A stretch of 64,000 nucleotides of DNA from Pseudomonas asgharzadehiana (GTDB taxonomy: Bacteria; Pseudomonadota; Gammaproteobacteria; Pseudomonadales; Pseudomonadaceae). Below the pieces are notes generated by a model. That model was not told where the DNA came from. It ran no database searches and saw only the letters and a program-made list of their open reading frames with translations. Location: positions 3,968,001 to 4,032,000 of the forward strand of contig NZ_CP077079.1 of assembly GCF_019139815.1 (NCBI RefSeq). Direction: 5' to 3'. This document shows, piece by piece, positions 55,801 through 64,000 of the stretch; within the stretch, counting starts at the first letter, position 1; every line of letters begins with the position of its first letter. The translations under genes and the position numbers were made by a program.

Positions 55801-57980
55801 CCCTTACGCATGATCAAATTGAGTTGCTCATAGCCGGCTACGCGCGTAAGCGCTTGCGGGTCCGTACTGCGCAGATTATCGAGCAATGCCTGGTGTCTGG
55901 CGCTTGCCTCGAAGTGTCTCAGGGCTTCCCTGAACAGCGGTGGGGGTAACTGCTGGTCAATATAGATGCCACGCAGCGCTTCATCCGTCACCCCGCTCAT
56001 GACCCTGAGCTGTTCCAGGTCTGTATCGCTCAAGGCGTCGACACTGTGCCCTATACGGCGTAACAACGTCTTACGGTCCCAGGTGAGGGGCTGTTGGAAC
56101 TCATGCACCCAGGCGCCGCCGCCGTTATGCCGAATACGCGGTGAATACAGCGAAGCGTCGTCTGGATGGACAAGCCGGATATCGTTATGGCTGCCTGCGA
56201 CTTTGTAGTGCCCGCCCTCCACCGGCAGATAGCTTTCGCCCGCATGCGCGTATAACCCTCGGGCATCCGGCTTGAGTTCGGCAGGCAGGGTAACCGTGTG
56301 CCTGAAGGCCCTCAGATCGGAATCAAACAAGCGTACTCTTGCGCCCCCGAGTTCGACACGGACCAGGCGTTTGACGAACGCCGACTCCTTGGCCACCAGC
56401 AGTGCCTTGGGAACCGCCAGCCCCGCCACACCCAGCAATACCGTCGAGAAATGCGCCCAGCCCTCTTGTACTTGCCCCTCGGACCACGACTCGATGCCTT
56501 CGAAAAGCTCATAGGACATTTGCAGCGCTCCGACGACCAGCATGACTTCGCCAAGACCCGGCACCACAAGCCCGGCCAGGTTCAGAATGTCCAGCAGCCT
56601 GTTTCCCCACAACGACAGCCTGGCGCGTGCGACACGATTATCCATGTCCCCCGTCGAAACGGCTGCGGTACTGCAGTTGGCCATGATCAAACGGACTTTC
56701 TGCACCGCGCTGTCCTGCCACACATCCTTTAATGACGGACCGTAGCCGTAGTCGGCCGGGCTAAAGATTCTGCGCTTGGAAGCCGGGGCGAAATCCTCGG
56801 ATTGAGTGAACTTTCCCTCAGGGTCAAGCAGTGTCTTGAGCTTGGTGAAAAACGCCTGCTGCTCGGAAAGCGGCACGAACTGGCTGAAGAACGTCCGGTA
56901 TTCGGCCTTGCACAAACGCGTGGTCAGATCATCGGCAAACCAGCCGAGATTGGGATATTCCTTCAATACACATTCCGGATCGCCCGGAATGTAGACCCAG
57001 CATCGCCGGGGCTGAAGCGAAGCATTCCTGAAGTGGGCTTTAAACACTACGGGCCCGATGACCAGAATATTTTCCAGCGCCAATGCGCACAGCGAGAACC
57101 TGGAGAACTTAATATCCTCCCCATCCAACTGCCGGCCGCGATGGTTAACCAGGATGTCCTTGATCAAGGCATGACCATCATTCTGGATGTCCTGCTTCAT
57201 CACCGCGATCTGCGCGGCCAGCTCCAGCTGGTTGCGATGCGCGGTAATCATCGCGCTGTAGAGTTTACCGGCGGCTGCCCCCGGGATTGTCGAGGTGATC
57301 CGGGCATTGAGCGTGGTACGCACATGCGCGTAATACTTCGCCCCCAGGTCCAGTGTCCTGCACATGCGGGCAAACTCGTGAGCCTTGATTCCCACCGGCA
57401 CAGACCTGACGTTGCCCGCATCCGGCCATGCCCGCAATGAACGCCGATGAAAGGGGTATCGGGTAATCAGGTGGCAGTCCTGGCAGACAGGCACACTGGT
57501 TTCGTCTTCGCTGAAGTTGCTTAGTGCCGCTTCCAGCAGGCTAACCCCTTTATAGGAGTAGAACTCTGACGCCAGTGGCGACTCACGACTTCGGGACGCT
57601 TCAGCGGACAGGCGCTCGCATTCCTTTTGTTCTATCTTGCGTGCATAAAAAGTCTGCCTGACGTCCAATTGAACGCCGAAGGTTTTCTTGATGGCCTCGA
57701 CCAGCAAGGGTTCGGCAAAGTCAGTGACACTGTTCAACCCGACCAGCAGTTGATCCAGCTGATTCAATGAGCGCCGGCTACGTATATGGATCGCCTTGAG
57801 CGCGTCCCTGGCTGACTCCGGTGCGTGCCTGTACCAACCCGGAATGTTCAGCGGCTGGAGGGCCAATTGTGTTTTGTGTTCCGCCAGCGCGTCGGTGTAC
57901 CAGTCGGGTGTGTTGTCTGTGATGGTGTGAAGGTGAACGTTTTGTTCATTCTGGCCTGAAGTGGTCTGTGTCACGAGCAT
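52851..57980 (-). CDS. LRR protein with NEL-type E3 ubiquitin ligase domain, dermonecrotic-toxin-like N-terminus
   Basis: From the ATG at 57980 the protein has 1709 residues; the frame opens at 58031, but that extension is basic and unsupported. The N-terminal 800 or so residues resemble the large Pseudomonas dermonecrotic-toxin-like region, with hydrophobic segments near 460 ('LAGLVVPGLGEVMLVVGALQ') and 515. Leucine-rich repeats span about 1170-1355 ('LRRLLLENNNLTQLPEF', 'LTELNLSANDIRL', 'LQILDLSHNTLLGWAPDLSG'). The C-terminal 300 or so residues match the NEL domain of IpaH/SspH ligases. The motif CGDGSTLEF places the CxD catalytic pair at Cys1458 and Asp1460. Such ligases attach ubiquitin to eukaryotic host proteins. 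No secretion signal, chaperone or immunity gene is visible beside it. Confidence 0.82.
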   Translation of the reverse strand: MLVTQTTSGQNEQNVHLHTITDNTPDWYTDALAEHKTQLALQPLNIPGWYRHAPESARDALKAIHIRSRRSLNQLDQLLVGLNSVTDFAEPLLVEAIKKTFGVQLDVRQTFYARKIEQKECERLSAEASRSRESPLASEFYSYKGVSLLEAALSNFSEDETSVPVCQDCHLITRYPFHRRSLRAWPDAGNVRSVPVGIKAHEFARMCRTLDLGAKYYAHVRTTLNARITSTIPGAAAGKLYSAMITAHRNQLELAAQIAVMKQDIQNDGHALIKDILVNHRGRQLDGEDIKFSRFSLCALALENILVIGPVVFKAHFRNASLQPRRCWVYIPGDPECVLKEYPNLGWFADDLTTRLCKAEYRTFFSQFVPLSEQQAFFTKLKTLLDPEGKFTQSEDFAPASKRRIFSPADYGYGPSLKDVWQDSAVQKVRLIMANCSTAAVSTGDMDNRVARARLSLWGNRLLDILNLAGLVVPGLGEVMLVVGALQMSYELFEGIESWSEGQVQEGWAHFSTVLLGVAGLAVPKALLVAKESAFVKRLVRVELGGARVRLFDSDLRAFRHTVTLPAELKPDARGLYAHAGESYLPVEGGHYKVAGSHNDIRLVHPDDASLYSPRIRHNGGGAWVHEFQQPLTWDRKTLLRRIGHSVDALSDTDLEQLRVMSGVTDEALRGIYIDQQLPPPLFREALRHFEASARHQALLDNLRSTDPQALTRVAGYEQLNLIMRKGVWPDTKELRIDNAAGDAVWSSYKGDTEKPVVLLHEQDVLAGRILPSLLAQLELTEARQLLDEGIARDTVRLDTLVGETEVELPDHLQRPLAKRALEAPSDAKRLVTYQRRLLQLATEYRSEIIERDIASGDLSVDSNVQRIQRSFPGLPKLVIEELLANANSEELAHMTQHSRVPLRLAEEARRYLPRLRILRAHAALNFDGPLTMDTVQLALHTLAAMPGRLEAIGIELRADSLTGALLDRVGSKDAPLQRRLVRVTLAHWEVVNESGKTLYARTDKDAFYSALWFAAGGKFTSWERLHADTQALKLELMRQPLNDAQARRALALQPIKPGYKSPMRLADGRFGYPLSPVGGASQRPLALELAAVKIYPSRTLEEVRAFLGFEGRSDADFHAKLTELGVEFEQLQTVLSTWVDEAGSGYARARRRVASTLKLAWQRSTTQAFAGAHTLDLSDEMIEELPAISANMDHVSDLRLSRMALSDESAGFLRAFGGLRRLLLENNNLTQLPEFANGGVNLTELNLSANDIRLTEQSTARLESLHSLQILDLSHNTLLGWAPDLSGLRSLNRLNLRRTGTRTFPTGVQHLPQLVDIDLHTNQISTLPDYVFEQPARINLHDNPLSAQTLQRLGLQAPVVQPNWEHVTAAEGRESWLRDLEQIERSRYETIWDSLTANPESSALLTVVADTTRSAEYRSAATRPQLRARVWEMLKAVSENERIRNELFVIADDRATCGDGSTLEFMNLERELFVLNVMELAEGPALKDQLLNASKKLFRLKLVDDIAQRDVIARGAAFTEQSEVILAYRIGLADKLGLPVKSRNMLFSQTANVGQAAIDDAYTQVLTAEAVSGDRETFLVEQTFWDRYLRTHYNDELQMLTAPAIKLIDEKSDALYELSRLQEGPGAQADQAAREAWQTERDRAVDTVVSTLGMSREEILVDGSMQSDFYVKQMDALSIARRREEKLGLTLLTRKVLNNHAAEHGSQL

Positions 57981-58073
57981 AACCCTGGGGGAGCGAAATA
58001 GATTCGCTACCCTAGGCTGTGGCACCGGCACACAGGCGGCACACGAGTATCGCCCTGCGTATGCCGAAGTGTG

Positions 58074-59705
58074 TCAAGCGCGGCCGAGTTCCTTCAGGGT
58101 GATCTCACGCATCCGAAACTTCTGGATCTTGCCTGTCACCGTCATGGGAAACGCCTCCACGAACTTGAAATACCTCGGCGTCTTGAAGTGCGCGATGCGG
58201 CCCTTGCACCAGTTCTGAAGCTCAAGCTCGTTGACCATATGGCCTGAATGACATTTGACCCAGGCGACGATCTCTTCGCCGTAACGCTCATCGGGAATAC
58301 CGATGACCTGCACGTCCGCCACCGCCGGATGGGTGAAGAAAAACTCCTCCAATTCCCGCGGATACACGTTCTCGCCGCCACGGATGATCATGTCCTTGTT
58401 ACGCCCCGCGATGCACACGTAACCCTGCTCGTCCATGGTCGCCAGGTCGCCGGTGTGCATCCAGCCGGCCTCGTCAATCGCGTCGCGGGTGCCTTCGGGG
58501 TTGTTCCAGTAGCTGAGCATCACGCTGTAGCCTCGGGTGCACAACTCGCCAATCTCACCGCGCGCGACCGTGTTGCCATCGCCGTCGATAATCTTGTGTT
58601 CCAAGTGCGGCTGGGTGCGGCCGACCGTGGTGACGCGGCGTTCCAAGTCGTCCGTGGCAGCGGTCTGCAACGACACCGGGCTGGTTTCGGTCATGCCGTA
58701 GGCGATTTGTACTTCGCCCATGTGCAACTCATTGATGACCCGGCGCATCACTTCGATGGGGCATGTGGCGCCGGCCATGATGCCGGTGCGCAGGCTGGAC
58801 AATTCAAACTCGCCCCGCCGTGGGTGGTCGAGCAAGGCGATAAACATGGTAGGCACGCCGTACAGGCCGGTAGCGCGCTCCGCGGCGATGGCGGTGAGGG
58901 TCAGCAGCGGGTCGAAGCCGTCATTGGGGTAGATCATGGTGGTGCCGTGGGTGATGCAACCCAGGTTGCCCATCACCATCGCGAAACAGTGATACAGCGG
59001 CACCGGGATCACCAGGCGATCCCGCGCAGTCAGGCCCAGGCTTTCGCCGACCATGTAGCCGTTGTTGAGGAGGTTGTGGTGACTGAGGGTGGCACCCTTG
59101 GGGAAGCCGGTGGTGCCGGAGGTGTACTGGATATTCACGGGCTGGTCGACATGCAGGCTGGCCTGGCGGCGGTGCACTTGCTCGGGCGGCACACCCGCGC
59201 CGAGGGCCGTCAGTTGCGACCAGGGCAAGAACCCCGAAGGTGGGTTGGGGTCAAGGCTGATGAGGCCGCGCAGATCGGGCTTCAGCTCTTGAAGCATCGC
59301 GTGGTAATCGGAGGTTTTGAACGACCCGGCACATACCAGCCATTGGCAACCGGATTGCTTGAGCACGTAGTCCAGCTCACTGCTGCGGTAGGCCGGGTTG
59401 ATATTCACCAGGATCACCCCGAGCTTGGCGCTGGCGACCTGGCTGATGCACCACTCGGCACAATTGGGCGCCCAGATCCCCAGGCGGTCGCCGGCCCGCA
59501 TGCCCAACGCCAGGAATGCACGGGCGTGCAGTTCAACCGTTTCGGCCAGTTGCCGCCAGGTATAGCGGCGCTGCTGATGACGCACCACAAGGGCTTCGCC
59601 GTCGGGGTATTGCGCCACCGTGTGATCGAAGGCCTGGCCAATGGTCATGGCCAGTAAGGGCTTATCCTGAGAGCCACTGCTGTAGCTCGGGTGCGGTTGA
59701 TCCAT
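58074..59705 (-). CDS. AMP-binding acyl-CoA synthetase of the liu locus
   Basis: The ATG at 59705 (AGGGG five bases upstream) gives 543 residues. All adenylate-forming motifs are present: '[20 protein letters not shown]', '[10 protein letters not shown]', '[16 protein letters not shown]' and '[20 protein letters not shown]', with the C-terminal catalytic lysine in '[10 protein letters not shown]'. It probably activates isovalerate or another short to medium acid for the liu pathway. It is divergent from liuA, and a LiuR-type site lies near its own promoter. It is complete, unlike the truncated relative at 14472. Confidence 0.9.
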   Translation of the reverse strand: MDQPHPSYSSGSQDKPLLAMTIGQAFDHTVAQYPDGEALVVRHQQRRYTWRQLAETVELHARAFLALGMRAGDRLGIWAPNCAEWCISQVASAKLGVILVNINPAYRSSELDYVLKQSGCQWLVCAGSFKTSDYHAMLQELKPDLRGLISLDPNPPSGFLPWSQLTALGAGVPPEQVHRRQASLHVDQPVNIQYTSGTTGFPKGATLSHHNLLNNGYMVGESLGLTARDRLVIPVPLYHCFAMVMGNLGCITHGTTMIYPNDGFDPLLTLTAIAAERATGLYGVPTMFIALLDHPRRGEFELSSLRTGIMAGATCPIEVMRRVINELHMGEVQIAYGMTETSPVSLQTAATDDLERRVTTVGRTQPHLEHKIIDGDGNTVARGEIGELCTRGYSVMLSYWNNPEGTRDAIDEAGWMHTGDLATMDEQGYVCIAGRNKDMIIRGGENVYPRELEEFFFTHPAVADVQVIGIPDERYGEEIVAWVKCHSGHMVNELELQNWCKGRIAHFKTPRYFKFVEAFPMTVTGKIQKFRMREITLKELGRA

Positions 59706-59732
59706 AACGACCCCTGTTGTCTTTTTTGTAGG

Positions 59733-59790
59733 TTGACGTGAACGTAAACTACGATTGACAGCGCCGTAACGCAAGCTTACGTTAACGTAA
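59733..59790. promoter_or_regulatory. Divergent liu promoter with two LiuR-type sites
   Basis: TTGACGTGAACGTAAAC at 59733-59749 and the perfect 14-base palindrome TTACGTTAACGTAA at 59777-59790 match the element in front of liuR. A possible liuA promoter is TTGACA (59755-59760), 17 bases, TACGTT (59778-59783), so the second site would cover the -10 box. The first site faces the acyl-CoA synthetase gene. Confidence 0.7.
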
Positions 59791-59855
59791 AGGTGAGCGC
59801 CCTCCCCTGGCGCGCCATCGACACAACAACAACGCTGACATTAAGGTGCCTGTCC

Positions 59856-61019
59856 ATGAGTTACCCGTCCCTGAACTTCGCCCTTGGCGAAACCATCGAC
59901 ATGCTGCGCGACCAGGTGCAGTCCTTTGTGGCCAAGGAAATCGCTCCCCGCGCGGCACAGATCGACATCGATAACCTGTTCCCCGCCGACCTGTGGCGCA
60001 AGTTCGGAGACATGGGCCTGTTGGGGATCACCGTGGCGGAAGAATATGGTGGCGCCGGGCTGGGCTACCTGGCCCACGTGGTCGCCATGGAAGAAATCAG
60101 CCGTGGCTCGGCTTCGGTGGCACTGTCCTACGGCGCGCACTCGAACTTGTGCGTGAACCAGATCAACCGCAACGGCAACCACGAACAGAAACTCAACTAC
60201 CTGCCCAAACTGATCAGCGGCGAACACGTCGGCGCCCTGGCCATGAGCGAGCCGAATGCCGGCTCCGATGTGGTCTCGATGAAGCTGCGCGCCGACAAAC
60301 GTGGCGACCATTACGTGCTCAATGGCAGCAAGACCTGGATCACCAACGGTCCCGACGCCAACACCTATGTGATCTACGCCAAGACCGACCTGGACAAGGG
60401 CCCGCATGGCATCACCGCGTTTATCGTCGAGCGCGACTGGAAAGGCTTCAGCCGCAGCAACAAATTCGACAAGCTGGGCATGCGCGGCTCCAATACCTGT
60501 GAGCTGTTTTTCGACGACGTCGAAGTGCCGCAGGAGAACATCCTCGGCGTACTCAACGGTGGCGTTAAAGTGCTGATGAGCGGCCTCGACTACGAACGCG
60601 TGGTGCTCTCCGGCGGCCCCACCGGGATCATGCAGGCCTGCATGGACCTGATCGTGCCCTATATCCATGACCGCAAGCAGTTCGGCCAGAGCATCGGCGA
60701 GTTCCAGCTGATCCAGGGCAAGGTCGCCGACATGTACACCCAACTCAACGCCAGCCGTGCCTACCTCTACGCGGTTGCGCAGGCCTGCGAGCGCGGCGAA
60801 ACCACACGCAAGGACGCCGCCGGGGTGATCCTGTACAGCGCCGAACGCGCCACGCAAATGGCCCTGGATGCCATCCAGATTCTGGGCGGGAATGGCTATA
60901 TCAATGAGTTCCCCGCCGGGCGCTTGCTGCGTGACGCCAAGCTGTACGAAATCGGCGCCGGCACCAGTGAGATTCGGCGGATGCTGATCGGGCGCGAACT
61001 GTTCAACGAAACCCGCTGA
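59856..61019 (+). CDS. liuA: Isovaleryl-CoA dehydrogenase
   Basis: The ATG at 59856 (AAGGTG seven bases upstream) gives 387 residues; the frame opens at 59793, but that part is not family-like. Acyl-CoA dehydrogenase motifs are '[20 protein letters not shown]', '[20 protein letters not shown]' and '[20 protein letters not shown]'. The catalytic Glu lies in '[16 protein letters not shown]', the position used by isovaleryl-CoA dehydrogenases. It converts isovaleryl-CoA to 3-methylcrotonyl-CoA. It is the first gene of liuABCD. Confidence 0.95.
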   Translation: MSYPSLNFALGETIDMLRDQVQSFVAKEIAPRAAQIDIDNLFPADLWRKFGDMGLLGITVAEEYGGAGLGYLAHVVAMEEISRGSASVALSYGAHSNLCVNQINRNGNHEQKLNYLPKLISGEHVGALAMSEPNAGSDVVSMKLRADKRGDHYVLNGSKTWITNGPDANTYVIYAKTDLDKGPHGITAFIVERDWKGFSRSNKFDKLGMRGSNTCELFFDDVEVPQENILGVLNGGVKVLMSGLDYERVVLSGGPTGIMQACMDLIVPYIHDRKQFGQSIGEFQLIQGKVADMYTQLNASRAYLYAVAQACERGETTRKDAAGVILYSAERATQMALDAIQILGGNGYINEFPAGRLLRDAKLYEIGAGTSEIRRMLIGRELFNETR

Positions 61020-61030
61020 GGGAACGCGCC

Positions 61031-62638
<1,608 letters not shown>

Positions 62639-62653
62639 CTGGAGCTGTACCCC

Positions 62654-63460
62654 ATGAGCGATTTCAACACCCTCGAACTGATCACCGACCGCCGTGGTTT
62701 TGCCACGCTGTGGCTCAGTCGTGAAGCCAAGAACAACGCGTTCAACGCCGAAATGATCCGCGAACTGATCATCGCCCTCGACCACGTGCAAGGCGATGCC
62801 TCCCTGCGTTTCCTGGTGCTGCGCGGGCGCGGCAAGCACTTCAGCGCCGGCGCCGACCTGGCCTGGATGCAGCAGTCGGCCGAGCTGGATTACCACACCA
62901 ACCTCGACGACGCGCGCGAACTGGCCGAGCTGATGTACAACCTGGCCAAGCTGAAAATCCCTACCCTGGCGGTGGTGCAAGGGGCGGCTTATGGTGGCGC
63001 GCTGGGCTTGATCAGTTGCTGCGACATGGCCATCGGCGCCGACGACGCGCAGTTCTGTCTGTCGGAAGTGCGTATCGGCCTGGCACCGGCGGTGATCAGT
63101 CCCTTCGTGGTGCAGGCCATCGGCGAGCGTGCGGCGCGGCGCTATGCCCTTACCGCCGAACGCTTTGGCGGCCAGCGTGCGCGGGACATCGGCCTGCTCG
63201 CGGAAAGCTATCCGGCGGGCGAGCTGGACACGCACGTGGAACAGTGGATCGCCAACCTGCTGCACAACAGCCCCGCCGCGATGCGCGCCAGCAAAGACTT
63301 ACTGCGTGAAGTGGGTAACGGCGCCCTCACCCCTGCCCTGCGTCGCTATTGCGAAAATGCCATCGCACGGATTCGCGTCAGCGCCGAAGGCCAGGAAGGC
63401 TTGAGAGCCTTCCTGCAAAAACGTGCGCCCAGTTGGCAACCGCAGGAGCCGCGCTCATGA
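62654..63460 (+). CDS. liuC: Methylglutaconyl-CoA hydratase
   Basis: The 268-residue enoyl-CoA hydratase/isomerase family protein has the oxyanion-hole motifs 'GRGKHFSAGADLAWMQQSA' and 'AAYGGALGLISCCDMAIGAD', and the catalytic Glu in 'FCLSEVRIGLAPAVI'. In the liu pathway it hydrates 3-methylglutaconyl-CoA to HMG-CoA, the substrate of LiuE. Its stop overlaps the liuD start (ATGA). Confidence 0.92.
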   Translation: MSDFNTLELITDRRGFATLWLSREAKNNAFNAEMIRELIIALDHVQGDASLRFLVLRGRGKHFSAGADLAWMQQSAELDYHTNLDDARELAELMYNLAKLKIPTLAVVQGAAYGGALGLISCCDMAIGADDAQFCLSEVRIGLAPAVISPFVVQAIGERAARRYALTAERFGGQRARDIGLLAESYPAGELDTHVEQWIANLLHNSPAAMRASKDLLREVGNGALTPALRRYCENAIARIRVSAEGQEGLRAFLQKRAPSWQPQEPRS

Positions 63461-64000
63461 GCACGTTGACCACCTTACTGGTGGCGAACCGTGGCGAAAT
63501 CGCCTGCCGGGTGATGCGTACCGCCAAGGCCATGGGCTTGACCACGGTCGCCGTGCACAGCGCCATCGACCGCGACGCGCGACACAGCCGCGAGGCTGAT
63601 GTCCGCGTCGACCTGGGCGGCAGCAAGGCCACGGAGAGCTACCTGCAAATCGACAAGCTCATCGCCGCCGCCCAGGCCAGCGGGGCCCAGGCGATTCATC
63701 CGGGCTACGGCTTCCTGTCCGAAAACGCCGCCTTTGCCCGCGCGATTGAAGCCGCGGGCCTGATCTTCCTCGGCCCACCCGCCTCGGCCATCGACGCCAT
63801 GGGCAGCAAATCCGCCGCCAAGGCGCTGATGGAGACCGCCGGCGTGCCACTGGTACCGGGTTATCACGGCGAAGCCCAGGACCTGGAGACTTTCCGCGAA
63901 GCCTGCGCACGCATCGGTTACCCGGTACTGCTCAAGGCCACAGCCGGTGGCGGCGGCAAGGGCATGAAGGTGGTCGAGCACGTCGACCAACTCGCCGAAG
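63457..64000 (+). CDS. liuD: Methylcrotonyl-CoA carboxylase, biotin carboxylase (alpha) subunit, N-terminal part
   Basis: Only the first 181 codons are in the window. They show the start of a biotin carboxylase domain: 'LLVANRGEIACRVMRTAKAM', 'YLQIDKLIAAAQASGAQAIH', 'PGYGFLSENAAFARAIEAAG' and the ATP-grasp glycine loop 'LLKATAGGGGKGMKVVE'. Position after liuC identifies it as LiuD; the biotin-carrier C-terminus should lie beyond the right edge. Confidence 0.95.
   Translation, partial: MSTLTTLLVANRGEIACRVMRTAKAMGLTTVAVHSAIDRDARHSREADVRVDLGGSKATESYLQIDKLIAAAQASGAQAIHPGYGFLSENAAFARAIEAAGLIFLGPPASAIDAMGSKSAAKALMETAGVPLVPGYHGEAQDLETFREACARIGYPVLLKATAGGGGKGMKVVEHVDQLAE

Overview
The window looks like chromosomal DNA of a fluorescent Pseudomonas (P. 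fluorescens group). Reasons: GC-rich codon use with G/C-ending codons; the cysS-glnS | ppiB-lpxH block; a leucine/isovalerate (liu) catabolic cluster; a fused MrpA/B antiporter; several GTGGGAGGGGGC-type REP sequences; and a Crc/Hfq-titrating small RNA next to the HMG-CoA lyase gene. No rRNA, tRNA, CRISPR array or insertion sequence was found.

Layout. 1-2184 is the 5' part of a large minus-strand repeat protein that runs off the left edge. 2484-8183 is a TetR regulator divergent from a four-gene tripartite ABC efflux operon (ATPase, permease, TolC-like channel, HlyD-like adaptor). 8230-18401 is a ten-gene minus-strand operon, apparently sigma-54 driven: an SfnB-type oxidoreductase, a short acyl-CoA-dehydrogenase remnant, a flavin-dependent monooxygenase, a truncated AMP-binding protein, a complete Liv-type ABC importer and a FAD/NAD(P)-binding protein. 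It is best read as uptake and oxidative desulfurisation of an organosulfur compound. 18556-20142 is an XRE-cupin regulator divergent from an EamA exporter. 20297-26357 is the mrp/pha cation:proton antiporter operon. 26380-30165 is a 1261-residue toxin/effector-like protein. 30463-35051 is housekeeping (cysS, glnS, ppiB, lpxH). 35117-39782 is an EmrAB-OMF efflux operon with a MarR repressor and two visible operators. 39972-45370 is tamB-tamA. 45435-49809 holds a GNAT acetyltransferase, xthA, a PstS-OmpA fusion and an acyl-CoA dehydrogenase. 49976-64000 holds a LysR regulator and the liu system.

The liu (leucine degradation) genes are in two blocks. liuR-liuE lies at 50996-52304. A divergent acyl-CoA synthetase / liuABCD block lies at 58074-64000. 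Three near-identical palindromic sites around ACGTTAACGT tie both blocks to LiuR. Between them lie a sigma-54-dependent sRNA matching crcY (52462-52838) and a 1709-residue leucine-rich-repeat protein with a NEL-type E3 ubiquitin ligase domain (52851-57980).

The most notable items are the NEL-ligase toxin-like protein, the second giant toxin-like protein at 26380-30165, the sigma-54 organosulfur operon with two degenerate genes and a REP-encoded C-terminus, the crcY RNA with its upstream activator palindrome, and the nested MarR operators.
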